From positions 1-45,607 of the forward strand of contig JALOTJ010000018.1 of assembly GCA_025457965.1 (NCBI GenBank): a stretch of 45,607 bases of DNA, given 5' to 3'. This DNA is from Spirochaetota bacterium. GTDB taxonomy: Bacteria > Spirochaetota > UBA4802 > UBA5368. The translations under genes and the position numbers were made by a program. Within the stretch, counting starts at the first letter, position 1. The number at the start of each line of letters is the position of its first letter. Positions 33,331-41,425 of the stretch are shown here, piece after piece. Below the pieces are notes generated by a model. The model saw nothing but the letters and a program-made list of their open reading frames with translations, searched no databases and was not told the DNA's origin.

Positions 33331-34368
33331 ATGCAGGACCAACCTCAATCAGACAAAAGCAGGGAAAAGGCCCGTTTCGATTTTACCTATTTCAGGCCGG
33401 TGGGAACGATCGCGCTCATATTTTTTGTGGGGCTTTCCTTCTATCTATTTGTCTCCACGATCACACTGCTTCTCCTCACCAAGCCGGACCGCGAGCTGAA
33501 AGTACCGGACGTTGTAGGCAAACAGTTTGTTGATGTATGCAACGGGCTGGTGCGAAAGGGATTGAAGCCTGAGGTCAGGTTTTACGATGTCTATGACATA
33601 ACAAACGGCACCATCCTGACCCAGTACCCCGAAGGGGGCGAGATCGTGTACGAGGGCGGAGCGCTTAAACTCCTGGTCAGCAGGAGTGTGCTCTATGTGG
33701 ACGTGCCCAATCTCACCGGCATCGAGCTTCCGTTCGCGGTGAACAAACTTAAGAACCTTCACAGCCACAACCGGTCGGTCTCGCTGGCCACCGGAGCGAT
33801 AACCTACATACCCTCCGACAAGACGGCCGAGAACATCGTCCTGGACCAGAGTCCGAAGGCGGGTGACAGGGTTACGCCCGACCGCCGTGTGAACATTCTC
33901 GTGTCCGCCGGAAAAATCGAAGGGGAAATGCTGATGCCCGAGGTTGCCGGGCAGTCCGTTGACCTCTGTCTCGACCTGCTGCTTTCAAAGGGGCTGTCGG
34001 TCGAGGAGGAGGTTGTCGATACGGGTCTGCCTGAGCGCAGCGGTCTGGTCGAATCCCAGAAACCGGAGAAGGGAGCCGCAGTCCGGCGCGGAGACGCGGT
34101 AAAACTCAAGGTGTCGTACTACAAACCGGTGGAGCAGATGTACCGTGCCTACGAACGTGTGCAGTACGAAGTATCGAAGGGCGACGATCCGGGCCTGTAC
34201 GAGGCCTATGTCGAGGACGACAGCCCGCGGCGCATTGCGTACTCGCGAATGATGCAGCCCGGACAGAAAATGGATTTTGTGTTTCATCGAAACGGGAACG
34301 CGCGTGTCGCGATCGTATTCAATAAAAAGAACATTAAAACCCTGCGGTTCAATGCCGACGAGTTCTGA
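33331..34368 (+). CDS. Membrane-anchored PASTA-repeat protein
   Basis: The 345-residue protein has a short cytoplasmic N-terminus, one membrane helix (IALIFFVGLSFYLFVSTITL) and three PASTA domains outside the membrane: VPDVVGKQFVDVCNGLVRKG near residue 57, VPNLTGIELPFAVNKLKN near 130 and MPEVAGQSVDLCLDLLLSKG near 201. PASTA domains bind peptidoglycan muropeptides and the protein could sense or organise the cell wall. Unlike Stk/PknB it has no kinase domain. A C-terminal region of about 75 residues without PASTA character follows. The end overlaps rpe by 17 bases. The 275-base gap before it holds nothing clear. Confidence 0.88.
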   Translation: MQDQPQSDKSREKARFDFTYFRPVGTIALIFFVGLSFYLFVSTITLLLLTKPDRELKVPDVVGKQFVDVCNGLVRKGLKPEVRFYDVYDITNGTILTQYPEGGEIVYEGGALKLLVSRSVLYVDVPNLTGIELPFAVNKLKNLHSHNRSVSLATGAITYIPSDKTAENIVLDQSPKAGDRVTPDRRVNILVSAGKIEGEMLMPEVAGQSVDLCLDLLLSKGLSVEEEVVDTGLPERSGLVESQKPEKGAAVRRGDAVKLKVSYYKPVEQMYRAYERVQYEVSKGDDPGLYEAYVEDDSPRRIAYSRMMQPGQKMDFVFHRNGNARVAIVFNKKNIKTLRFNADEF

Positions 34369-35038
34369 CAGCGGCATTCTCCTCTCGCCTTCCATAATCG
34401 CATCGGACCTTTCCACGATGGGGCGGGACGTCTCGGCCTTCGATCCTTTGGCCTTCGACCTCCTGCACCTTGACGTGATGGATGGAAATTTCGTTCCCAA
34501 CCTCACCTTCGGGCCAGGTTATATAAAAAGCCTCAAAGCGCATACCGCCATACCGCTCGACGTACACCTGATGATCGAAAGCCCGGAGCTATCGGTGGAA
34601 AGATATCTCGAGCTTGCACCCTGGTGTGTGACGATCCATTACGAGTCGACAAAATTTCCATCACGGCTGCTGCAGCTCATCCGTCGATCGGGCGTGCGCG
34701 CCGGCCTTTCCGTCAATCCGGCCACCCCGCTCGAAGCGATCTTTGACCTCTGTTCCGAATGCGACCTGGTACTTGTGATGTCGGTGGACCCCGGATTTTA
34801 CGGCCAGCCCTTTATGCCGGCCTCCCTCGATCGGATCAGGCGCCTGCGCGAATTCCTGGACGGGCGCCCCGGCGGCGCCGCCACGCTCATTCAGGTGGAC
34901 GGCGGGATCTCAATTAAGAACATCGCCTCGGTGGCGGCCGCGGGCGCGCGCGTAGTCGTGGCCGGGAACGCCGTATTCGGCGCCGGCGATCCGAACCGCG
35001 CGGCGTTCGAGCTCAAAAAGGCGGCACAAAAGGGATAA
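34352..35038 (+). CDS. rpe: Ribulose-phosphate 3-epimerase
   Basis: This TIM-barrel enzyme interconverts ribulose-5-phosphate and xylulose-5-phosphate in the pentose-phosphate pathway. The 228-residue protein shows LLSPSIIASDLSTMG, LLHLDVMDGNFVPNLTFGP with metal-binding His/Asp, LDVHLMIESP, LVLVMSVDPGFYGQPF, and IQVDGGISIKN with the phosphate site. The ATG at 34352 lies within the end of the PASTA gene; the frame extends upstream but without family sequence. Placement after a PASTA gene is common in several phyla. Confidence 0.95.
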   Translation: MPTSSDSGILLSPSIIASDLSTMGRDVSAFDPLAFDLLHLDVMDGNFVPNLTFGPGYIKSLKAHTAIPLDVHLMIESPELSVERYLELAPWCVTIHYESTKFPSRLLQLIRRSGVRAGLSVNPATPLEAIFDLCSECDLVLVMSVDPGFYGQPFMPASLDRIRRLREFLDGRPGGAATLIQVDGGISIKNIASVAAAGARVVVAGNAVFGAGDPNRAAFELKKAAQKG

Positions 35039-35232
35039 TATAGCCGGCAGGTTGGGGGGGGGTCCTTTCTTCGGCGGCCGGAGCATACCATAAATCCGAT
35101 GGTTTCAGCAGAGGTTGCCGCTCTTCAGGGCCCGTTTAAGGCGGGTAAGGGCAGCCTTGCCTGCAAAGTGCCGGATTATTCCCATTGCCGGGCCAATTAT
35201 TGATGCCGGGCGGGCGGTCCGGGCATTTTGTA

Positions 35233-35260
35233 TTGACAAAAATCGGGCGGGGGAAATAAT
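35233..35260 (+). promoter_or_regulatory. Promoter for the rpsP operon
   Basis: TTGACA (35233-35238) is a perfect -35. AATAAT (35255-35260), 16 bases later, is the best -10. It lies about 30 bases before the rpsP start, within a 252-base gap that otherwise shows no clear element. Confidence 0.5.
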
Positions 35261-35290
35261 CATCCCCTAATCTTCTGAGGAGGTAGCGGT

Positions 35291-35554
35291 GTGTCGGTAA
35301 AGATTCGGTTGCAAAGAGTAGGGACCAAAAAAAAGCCCTTTTACCGGGTGGTTGTGGTTGATGAGCGCAAGCGCAGGGACGGCGTGGCGATAGAAAATCT
35401 CGGGCAGTACCAGCCCATATCCGCCGGGAATCAGTTCTCGGTCGACGAGACTCGAATTATCGACTGGCTCAGGAAAGGTGCCCAGCCGACCGCGACTATC
35501 GCGAGGCTCTTGAAGAAAACCGGGGTGTGGCGGAAATTCAAGAGCGCGGAGTAA
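35291..35554 (+). CDS. rpsP: 30S ribosomal protein S16
   Basis: S16 is an 87-residue small-subunit protein essential for assembly. The whole family pattern is present: MSVKIRLQRVGTKKKPFYRV, RRDGVAIENLGQYQP and QPTATIARLLKKTGVW. The GTG start at 35291 has a GAGGAGGT ribosome site. It is the first gene of a compact operon with khpA, rimM, trmD, rplS and rnhB. Confidence 0.97.
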   Translation: MSVKIRLQRVGTKKKPFYRVVVVDERKRRDGVAIENLGQYQPISAGNQFSVDETRIIDWLRKGAQPTATIARLLKKTGVWRKFKSAE

Positions 35555-35569
35555 TTCCTGGAGGCCGGA

Positions 35570-35806
35570 ATGAACTATAAGGACCTGGTGGAATACATGG
35601 TGAAGTCCCTGGTGGACCACCCCGACGAGGTACAGATCCGGGAAGTAGAGGGCGAGAAATCTACAATCCTTGAGCTCAAGGTCACCAAAGAGGACATCGG
35701 AAAGGTCATCGGAAAGCACGGTCGCATTGCGAGGGCCATACGGACGATTATCAACGCTTCGGCCACTAAATCCGGGAAGAGGGTAGTGCTGGAAATACTT
35801 GATTGA
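35570..35806 (+). CDS. khpA: KH-domain RNA-binding protein KhpA
   Basis: The 78-residue protein is a single KH domain. The GxxG loop is in [19 protein letters not shown]. KhpA-type proteins bind RNA and influence ribosome assembly and cell division, usually with a KhpB (Jag) partner. Position between rpsP and rimM is typical. The GATTGA at its end carries the TTG start of rimM. Confidence 0.93.
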   Translation: MNYKDLVEYMVKSLVDHPDEVQIREVEGEKSTILELKVTKEDIGKVIGKHGRIARAIRTIINASATKSGKRVVLEILD

Positions 35807-36327
35807 GCGATTCCCATATCAGAATAGCCAGGATCGCGGGCGCTCACGGGCTTAAGGGGCGTCTCAAAATCGTTCTTATATCCGACATCGCCGAGCGTTT
35901 TTCCCCGGGAAACCAGGTATACATTAAAAAGGAATCGCTTTACGCGGCGTACACCATAAGGGAATTCCAGACTGTGGACGGTAAGACGGCGCTGCTTTAC
36001 CTTGCGGGCATTGAGGACAGGGACTCGGCGCTCGCCATGCGGGGATCGGAGTTGTTCATTACCCGCGAAGAGGCGGAAAGAACGAGGGATTTGCTGGACG
36101 GCGATTCCTTCTATTATTACGATATTATTGATTGTGATGTATACAGGAACGGGAGGCATTTCGGCCGGGTGACGAATATCGTTTCCGGCGGCGCGGGCGA
36201 GCTGCTCGTCATTCTTGATTCCGACGGTCGCGAGCATCTTGTTCCGTTTGTCGGCGCGATGGTCGACACGAAGGAAATCAAAGAGGGAAGGATCGATATC
36301 GATCCCGTAGAAGGGCTTCTGGATTGA
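35803..36327 (+). CDS. rimM: Ribosome maturation factor RimM
   Basis: RimM helps process 16S rRNA and fold the 30S head. The 174-residue protein has the N-terminal [18 protein letters not shown] and a C-terminal PRC-barrel-type region: [20 protein letters not shown], then [19 protein letters not shown]-like sequence. The TTG at 35803, overlapping the khpA stop, starts directly at family sequence. The order khpA-rimM-trmD is standard. Confidence 0.93.
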   Translation: MSDSHIRIARIAGAHGLKGRLKIVLISDIAERFSPGNQVYIKKESLYAAYTIREFQTVDGKTALLYLAGIEDRDSALAMRGSELFITREEAERTRDLLDGDSFYYYDIIDCDVYRNGRHFGRVTNIVSGGAGELLVILDSDGREHLVPFVGAMVDTKEIKEGRIDIDPVEGLLD

Positions 36328-37085
36328 CGGTACGGCGGGAGTCCTCGAAACTATATGAGAATGATGGCCGGTCGTCATTGGCAGCGGTAAAAATCATAAC
36401 CCTTTTCCCGGAGTTTTTCAACAGCCCCCTTTCGACGGGGCTTCTGGGCAGGGCGATACAGGCGGGGCTTTTCCGGGTGGACGTGATAGACCTGCGTGAT
36501 TTTGCCGAGAACCGCTATCGCCAGTGCGACGACTACCCCTACGGTGGAGGAAGCGGCATGGTGCTGATGCCTGGTCCGCTTTTCCGGGCCATCTCGTCCG
36601 TCAGGGAAGAGGGCACCAGGGTGCTGCTCACCAGTGCCTCGGGGACGCTGCTCACACAGGAACTGGTAAAGCGTTTTGCCGGCGAAAGGGATCTCTGCAT
36701 CGTCTGCGGGCACTACGAGGGCGTGGATCAGAGGGTCGTTGAGCGGTTCGTGGATTACGAGGTCTCGGTTGGCGATTATGTGCTTTCGGGCGGAGAGTTC
36801 GCGGCCCTTGCGATCGTAGACGCGGTCGCGCGGTACGTGCCGGGCTTCATGTCGAACAGCGAGTCGCTCGTTGAGGAAAGTTTCGAAGACGGACTGCTTG
36901 AGTATCCGCAGTATACCCGGCCGGCGGAGATCGATGGGCTCGCGGCACCGGAGGTGCTGCTGAGCGGTGACCACGCCAGGATCAGGCGCTGGCGTGAGGA
37001 ACAGCGAATTGAGAAAACCAGAAGGGTGAGGCCCGATCTGTATAAACGATATTGTGAAGGCAACGATAAAGGAGAAGAGCGATGA
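36324..37085 (+). CDS. trmD: tRNA (guanine-37-N1) methyltransferase
   Basis: TrmD methylates G37 of certain tRNAs with S-adenosylmethionine and prevents frameshifting. Family motifs are [41 protein letters not shown] and the trefoil-knot sequence [14 protein letters not shown]. The end DLYKRY is normal. The start is uncertain: TTG at 36324 overlaps the rimM stop but adds about 18 non-family residues; TTG at 36378 would begin at [10 protein letters not shown]. Both give a functional-looking enzyme. The gene overlaps rplS by 4 bases. Confidence 0.94.
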   Translation: MTVRRESSKLYENDGRSSLAAVKIITLFPEFFNSPLSTGLLGRAIQAGLFRVDVIDLRDFAENRYRQCDDYPYGGGSGMVLMPGPLFRAISSVREEGTRVLLTSASGTLLTQELVKRFAGERDLCIVCGHYEGVDQRVVERFVDYEVSVGDYVLSGGEFAALAIVDAVARYVPGFMSNSESLVEESFEDGLLEYPQYTRPAEIDGLAAPEVLLSGDHARIRRWREEQRIEKTRRVRPDLYKRYCEGNDKGEER

Positions 37086-37513
37086 ATATACTGGAAAACA
37101 TCCAAAAAGAAATCATGCCGCCTGCGCGACCCCTGAATTTCGAGGTCGGCGACACCGTCAAAGTACACTACAAGATCGTGGAAGGCAACCGCGAGCGTGT
37201 ACAGGTGTTCGAAGGCATCGTAATCGCCATCAATAACAAGGGCGTCGGCAAGAGCTTTACCGTTCGCCGAATTTCCTACGACGTCGGCGTCGAGAGGGTC
37301 TTTCCGCTCTATTCGGCCCGTATCGCCAAAATCGAATCCATTCGCAAGGGCAAGACCCGTCGCGCCAAACTGTACTTCCTGCGTGAGCGGACCGGAAAAT
37401 CGGCCAAACTCAAGGAAAAGCGCGTCGCCCGTGGCAAGTCCGCGACGTCCGCAGTGGAAGTGCCGGCCACTACCGAGGTGGCGCCTGAGACCCCGGAAAC
37501 CGAAAACGCCTGA
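37082..37513 (+). CDS. rplS: 50S ribosomal protein L19
   Basis: L19 lies at the interface of the two ribosomal subunits. Residues 1-115 are canonical ([71 protein letters not shown]). A tail of about 28 residues rich in Ala, Thr, Pro and Glu is added ([20 protein letters not shown]), longer than in typical L19. The gene starts in an ATGA overlap with trmD. The tail looks disordered and is the only odd feature. Confidence 0.96.
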   Translation: MNILENIQKEIMPPARPLNFEVGDTVKVHYKIVEGNRERVQVFEGIVIAINNKGVGKSFTVRRISYDVGVERVFPLYSARIAKIESIRKGKTRRAKLYFLRERTGKSAKLKEKRVARGKSATSAVEVPATTEVAPETPETENA

Positions 37514-37544
37514 TTCGTCCGGCGGGGCGTCCCCGTCTCCCCGC

Positions 37545-38174
37545 ATGCCGTCGTTCGGCATCGAACGGGAATTGTTCGAGCAGGGTTATCGGCGGGGGGC
37601 CCTCGCGGGGCCCCTGTGTCTGGGCCTGGTGATATACTCTCCCGAGGTGCTCGCCGGCCCACCGGCCGCGCTCCTTTCATGCGTCAACGACTCCAAGAAG
37701 CTGACCCATTCCGCCCGTCTGCGTGCGTGCGGCCACATCCACGGAAGTGCAATGTGCGTTCATACCGCGATGGCCTCCCACAGAACCGTCGACCGGCTTA
37801 ACGTCAACGGAGCCACCCAATACCTTCTGAGTAAAATCATAACCGAGCTGGCCGAGCCGCCGGACGTTGTGATCATGGATGGCCGTTTCTCCTTTTCTCC
37901 CGGCGTGCGCTTTGTCGCGGTAAAGGGAGGGGATTCGCTTTCCATCAGCATCGCCTCCGCGTCGATCGCGGCCAAAATACACAGGGATGGCATACTCGAT
38001 AAATTTGAATTGCTATATCCAGGCTATGGCTTTAATAGAAATAAAGGCTACGGAACGCTCGAGCACCGGGAGTCCATCGGGCGTATCGGCCCATCGCCGG
38101 TGCACCGTCGCAGTTTCGCTCCTCTGCGCGATATGGCGTACCGGGAGGATCTTTTCGCGGGCCATGAGGATTGA
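37545..38174 (+). CDS. rnhB: Ribonuclease HII-like protein lacking the DEAGRG motif
   Basis: RNase HII removes ribonucleotides from DNA. The 209-residue protein carries most of the family: NDSKKLT near residue 48, VVIMDGRFS (Asp 112), VKGGDSLSIS (Asp 130), ASIAAKIHRDGILDKF and PGYGFNRNKGYGTLEHRE, ending PSPVHRRSFAPL. The N-terminal catalytic motif DEAGRG is absent. The sequence passes from IERELFEQGYRR directly to GALAGP, whereas homologues have about nine extra residues (IAGIDEAGR) there. It looks like a precise in-frame loss of 27 bases. The enzyme is therefore likely inactive or rewired, unless this is an assembly error. The position after rplS is typical for rnhB; the FliK-like gene overlaps its end by 11 bases. 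Confidence 0.85.
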   Translation: MPSFGIERELFEQGYRRGALAGPLCLGLVIYSPEVLAGPPAALLSCVNDSKKLTHSARLRACGHIHGSAMCVHTAMASHRTVDRLNVNGATQYLLSKIITELAEPPDVVIMDGRFSFSPGVRFVAVKGGDSLSISIASASIAAKIHRDGILDKFELLYPGYGFNRNKGYGTLEHRESIGRIGPSPVHRRSFAPLRDMAYREDLFAGHED

Positions 38175-39246
38175 TAATACCGCAACGATTACCGTAACGG
38201 GGAAGGGAGGCCTGGTCGAGGCCTTCCGGAGCCTTAAAAAGGGCGGGGAAATCAGCGCCAGAATAGTTGAGCGCATCGACGCGCATCGGGCGGTCATCGA
38301 GGTGGCGGGTCGACGCATTACCGCCGGCTTTGTGCGGGGGCTTCCCCCGGGCAATCTGCTAACACTGGTGCTCGAAAAGAGGAGCGGGGCGACCCTGGTG
38401 TTCAGGCTCGCGACGGCCGATCCGCAGGCCGCGGGTCGGGAGCGCCTGCTGGGATACACCGCCTTTGGCCGGGCCGATAGTGGCGGAATTCCCTTCGCGC
38501 GCGCGGCGGCGGACGGGATTTCGGGTGTATATGCGTATAACAGCCTGCTTTTCAGGCTGGCCGGTGGAGTCGAGAAAAAGGGAACCATGGTTGACGTGTT
38601 GAACGCACTTGCCGCCAGGGGTATAAAAAAAGAGCACGTGTTGTTTTTTTCTTTCCTTTTTTCGGATTTCGAGGGTATTAGTTTAAATTGCCTTGTCTCT
38701 GCCTTGGCGATTTCCGACAGGGAGGGCAGGCGGCGTCACAACCTAGCATTGAAAAGCTTTGCCGAACAAATGCGTTCCGGGGAAGGGTTGGACGGCGTTC
38801 TCGACGCTCTAAATGACCTCGTCGGGGAGGATTTAAACGGGGGTGAGCTGTTGCGGCAACTGCTCCAGGCCCTTCACGATGGTGGCGGGGCGACGGAGAT
38901 TCAGGCCAAAAGCGGCGTATTTTACTATTTAGACGATGGCTTTAAAGAGGCCCGGTACATAGGTAGCACGGACTCCATTGTGGCAATGGTGGATCTTTCG
39001 AAGATAGGACGTGTAGAGGTGCTTGCAAAAGACCGTGAAGGTCGGATAAGCATTGACGTTTATTGCGAAAACGAGAGCTTTCGCGCCGATCTGGGCGCCG
39101 ACGCGGAGTTCCTTGCCGGCACGATAGAAGAAGCTCTTGGCAGGGGCTGTTCGCTTTCCGTTAACGCAAGCGCTCAAGCCGTATTGAACATTCGCGCGCT
39201 CGGGGCGCTCCTTTCTCAAGGTGGTGAGTTCGATGCGCGGGCGTAA
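38164..39246 (+). CDS. FliK-like (flagellar hook-length control) protein candidate
   Basis: The 360-residue protein has no signal peptide or membrane segment. The C-terminal 70 residues (SKIGRVEVLAKDREGRISID, then VYCENESFRADLGADAEFLAGTIEEAL) match the general pattern of the FliK C-terminal domain, which has alternating strands and a helix after an 'E-x-x-R-x-x-L' phrase. The N-terminal part is unassigned. The neighbouring gene encodes a FlhB C-terminal-type domain, the normal partner of FliK in the substrate-specificity switch, which supports the call. It starts within the rnhB 3' end. Typical FliK proteins are longer and low-complexity; this one is compact. Confidence 0.45.
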   Translation: MRIDNTATITVTGKGGLVEAFRSLKKGGEISARIVERIDAHRAVIEVAGRRITAGFVRGLPPGNLLTLVLEKRSGATLVFRLATADPQAAGRERLLGYTAFGRADSGGIPFARAAADGISGVYAYNSLLFRLAGGVEKKGTMVDVLNALAARGIKKEHVLFFSFLFSDFEGISLNCLVSALAISDREGRRRHNLALKSFAEQMRSGEGLDGVLDALNDLVGEDLNGGELLRQLLQALHDGGGATEIQAKSGVFYYLDDGFKEARYIGSTDSIVAMVDLSKIGRVEVLAKDREGRISIDVYCENESFRADLGADAEFLAGTIEEALGRGCSLSVNASAQAVLNIRALGALLSQGGEFDARA

Positions 39247-39529
39247 AGGCGCCGAAAAACTGAGTATTGCCCTGGCATACTCCCCGGCGGACGAGGCTCC
39301 GCGCATTCTGGCAAGCGCGAGGGGGTACCTGGCCGAGCGGCTGGAGAAAATGGCGCGGGACCACGGCGTTGAAGTATACGCCGATCCGGATCTCGCCGGC
39401 GCGCTTTCGGCCCTGGACACGGGCAGTCTCGTGCCGCCGGACCTCTACAGGGCTGTTGCGGAAGTGCTGGCATACTGTTACAGGATTAATGAGCGCTTAA
39501 AAGAGAAACTGGCGGAGCAAGGGAATTAG
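39233..39529 (+). CDS. Stand-alone FlhB C-terminal-domain protein
   Basis: The 98-residue protein resembles the cytoplasmic C-terminal domain of FlhB/YscU export-apparatus proteins without the membrane part. It has ALAYSPADEAPRILASARGY, followed by KMARDHGVEVYADPDLAGAL and LVPPDLYRAVAEVLAYCY. These are the usual FlhB-C landmarks. The NPTH autocleavage motif of true FlhB is replaced by other sequence, so it is the separate 'FhlB/YlqH' type of accessory protein. The ATG at 39233 follows an AAGGTGG site. The gene overlaps the FliK-like gene by 14 bases. Confidence 0.8.
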   Translation: MRGRKGAEKLSIALAYSPADEAPRILASARGYLAERLEKMARDHGVEVYADPDLAGALSALDTGSLVPPDLYRAVAEVLAYCYRINERLKEKLAEQGN

Positions 39530-39532
39530 AGA

Positions 39533-40723
39533 ATGGCGGGAACCATGAAGAAAATCCCGGTTGAGGAACTCAAGCCGGGTATGAGGTTTGACAAGCCGGT
39601 CTATATCGACAGCAATAATATGCTTGTCGGTGCCAACGTCACCATAAAGGAGAGCGATATCAAACGGCTGATGAAGTGGGGCATCAGCGAGATTGAAACG
39701 CTCGGCAACATTTCCTCCAGCGAAGACGACATGCGTTTTACCCAGAAAATAGACGCGTCGATTTCCGCCGACGCCAAAAAAATTGTCGACCAGTACAGCC
39801 TTCTGCTCCTCAAACGGAAGGAATTGATGGATATCCATCGCGAGGCCTGCCGCGTGGTGGGTGACGTTTATAACGCCATCAAGAACGACGAAATGTTTAC
39901 CACCGATTCGATCGAAGGCGCGGCAAAGAACATCATCAGGCTCATGGAAGAGGATAACAACATCGTCCTTTTTCTCTATGGTCTTGAGGAGGGCAAAAAC
40001 TATCTGGTGGCGCATTCGGTCAACGTCACCTTCTACGCACTGCTCATCGGCACGGCGCTGAAGTACACTCAGGATAAAATTCGGGAGCTCGCCCTGGGCA
40101 CGCTGCTTATCGACGCCGGCATGGTGAAGATGCCGGCCTATATCGCGTACAAACAGTCGAACCTCAGCGATCACGAGTTCAATCTCATCAAGACGCATCC
40201 GCTGCATGGCTACAGGCTTATCAAGCAGCTCGGTAAAATTCGAGAAAAGAGCGCGCTGGTGGGCCTGCAGCATCACGAGTACTTCGACGGCAAGGGGTAC
40301 CCCCGCGGCCTCAAGGGAAACCAGATCGACGAATACGCCCGCATAGCCGCAATCGCCGACTCGTACGAGGCACAGATCTCAAGCCGGAGCTACAGGGAAA
40401 AGCAGTCATTTTATCACGCTATGAAAAACCTCCTTTCGAGCGGGGTCAACAGGTTCGATCCGGTGATTCTCCGCGTCTTCCTTTCAAAAATGTCGGTTTA
40501 CCCGATCGGCTCGCTGGTTGAGCTCAATGACGGCGGCGTGGGCCTGGTCATAGGCTCGGTGCCAAAGAAGCCGTTACGCCCCATCATCAAGCTTATATTC
40601 GACAGCGAGAAGAACAGGCTTTCCGATCTGATCATCATCAACCTGCTCGAGGAAACGGCGCTTTTCGTTAACCGCGTGCTCGACGAAAAAGAAGCCGGCG
40701 TAAGCCTCCTCGACGTTCTCTGA
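39533..40723 (+). CDS. HD-GYP-domain protein with degenerate HD motif
   Basis: The 396-residue protein has an N-terminal DUF3391-like segment (KIPVEELKPGMRF and the SDIKRLMKWGI helix) and an HD-GYP domain, a family that degrades cyclic di-GMP. The signature HHE-x3-DGKGYP is intact (residues 247-256), with H161, H222 and D276 in place. The HD motif itself reads LLIDAGMVKMP at about residues 191-201, so the His and the Lys of the usual HDIGK are Ile and Met. Activity on c-di-GMP may be lost or altered. A C-terminal extension of about 80 residues follows. The gene follows the FlhB-C gene by 3 bases, suggesting a motility-linked role. Confidence 0.85.
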   Translation: MAGTMKKIPVEELKPGMRFDKPVYIDSNNMLVGANVTIKESDIKRLMKWGISEIETLGNISSSEDDMRFTQKIDASISADAKKIVDQYSLLLLKRKELMDIHREACRVVGDVYNAIKNDEMFTTDSIEGAAKNIIRLMEEDNNIVLFLYGLEEGKNYLVAHSVNVTFYALLIGTALKYTQDKIRELALGTLLIDAGMVKMPAYIAYKQSNLSDHEFNLIKTHPLHGYRLIKQLGKIREKSALVGLQHHEYFDGKGYPRGLKGNQIDEYARIAAIADSYEAQISSRSYREKQSFYHAMKNLLSSGVNRFDPVILRVFLSKMSVYPIGSLVELNDGGVGLVIGSVPKKPLRPIIKLIFDSEKNRLSDLIIINLLEETALFVNRVLDEKEAGVSLLDVL

Positions 40724-40731
40724 TCCTTCCG

Positions 40732-41094
40732 GTGGACGATCATAATTTACGTCAGATCGGGTCCGAAGGCGAAGACCTTGCGGCCTCATTCCTCGAAGCA
40801 CGCGGTTTTGATATCCTCGAACGTAATTACCGTTTCGGCAGGACGGGTGAAATCGACCTGATCGCCCGGAGAGGAGACCTGGTGGTCTTCGCGGAGGTGA
40901 AAAGCCGGAACACCGCCGTTTACGGAGGGCCTCTCTACGCCATAAACGAGCGAAAAAAACGTACGATCAGACTCATCGCCTCTCAGTACCTCGCCGCACG
41001 ACCCGCCCTGAACGTCAGGAGCATCACCTTCAGATTTGATATGATCGCCGTTTACGGGGGTGCAGTCGAATGGATCGAGGATATTCTGCGCTGA
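40732..41094 (+). CDS. YraN/UPF0102-family nuclease-like protein
   Basis: The 120-residue protein has the restriction-endonuclease-like pattern of the family: GSEGEDLAASFLEARGFDIL, then RTGEIDLIARRGDLVVFAEVKSR, which contains the predicted D-ExK catalytic residues. Family members are predicted Holliday-junction-resolvase-like nucleases of unknown role. The GTG at 40732 is close to a TTCCGG site. The position after rnhB and the flagellar genes is conserved in several phyla. Confidence 0.9.
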   Translation: MDDHNLRQIGSEGEDLAASFLEARGFDILERNYRFGRTGEIDLIARRGDLVVFAEVKSRNTAVYGGPLYAINERKKRTIRLIASQYLAARPALNVRSITFRFDMIAVYGGAVEWIEDILR

Positions 41095-41214
41095 TCAACC
41101 CCTCCAGCACCAAAAAACGCTCATGATTTGCCTTCCGCATTCCGACACGTAAAGATGAGGTCCAAAGACCCGTTCATGGAGGAACGGGCGACCTTAATGC
41201 AAGGAGTGCGCCAA

Positions 41215-41379
41215 ATGAAGACTCTCATGAACAAGGATGATCGTGAGATAAAGCCGGGATCCCTCCGCGGCGATCCAAAAAAGATAGAAGAATATCGAAA
41301 ACGTATCGCTGATGAGACGTATCTGGACCACGCGATCAACAGGATAGCGACCGATCTGTCTCATTATCTCACGAAATGA
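41215..41379 (+). CDS. Small 54-residue protein, possibly FlgM-like
   Basis: The protein starts MKTLMNKDDREIKPGS and ends KRIADETYLDHAINRIATDL. The KIEEYRKRIADETY sequence resembles the C-terminal sigma28-binding helix region of the anti-sigma factor FlgM (typically IxxGTYxxDxxxIA), but the match is short. An AAGGAG ribosome site lies ten bases before the ATG. Upstream, a seven-base-pair hairpin CCCGTTC/GAACGGG lies at 41169-41188. If FlgM-like, it would fit the flagellar neighbourhood; otherwise it is a small hypothetical. Confidence 0.4.
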   Translation: MKTLMNKDDREIKPGSLRGDPKKIEEYRKRIADETYLDHAINRIATDLSHYLTK

Positions 41380-41425
41380 TTAAAGTCCGTATCTGCCCGA
41401 AGAAGACCGGGGCTGGCGTGGTGCC

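Noticed and set aside
37545-37620. Frameshift as explanation of the odd RNase HII N-terminus
   Set aside because: Sequence on both sides of the gap (IERELFEQGYRR and GALAGP) is in one frame and family-like, so a 27-base in-frame loss fits better than a frameshift.
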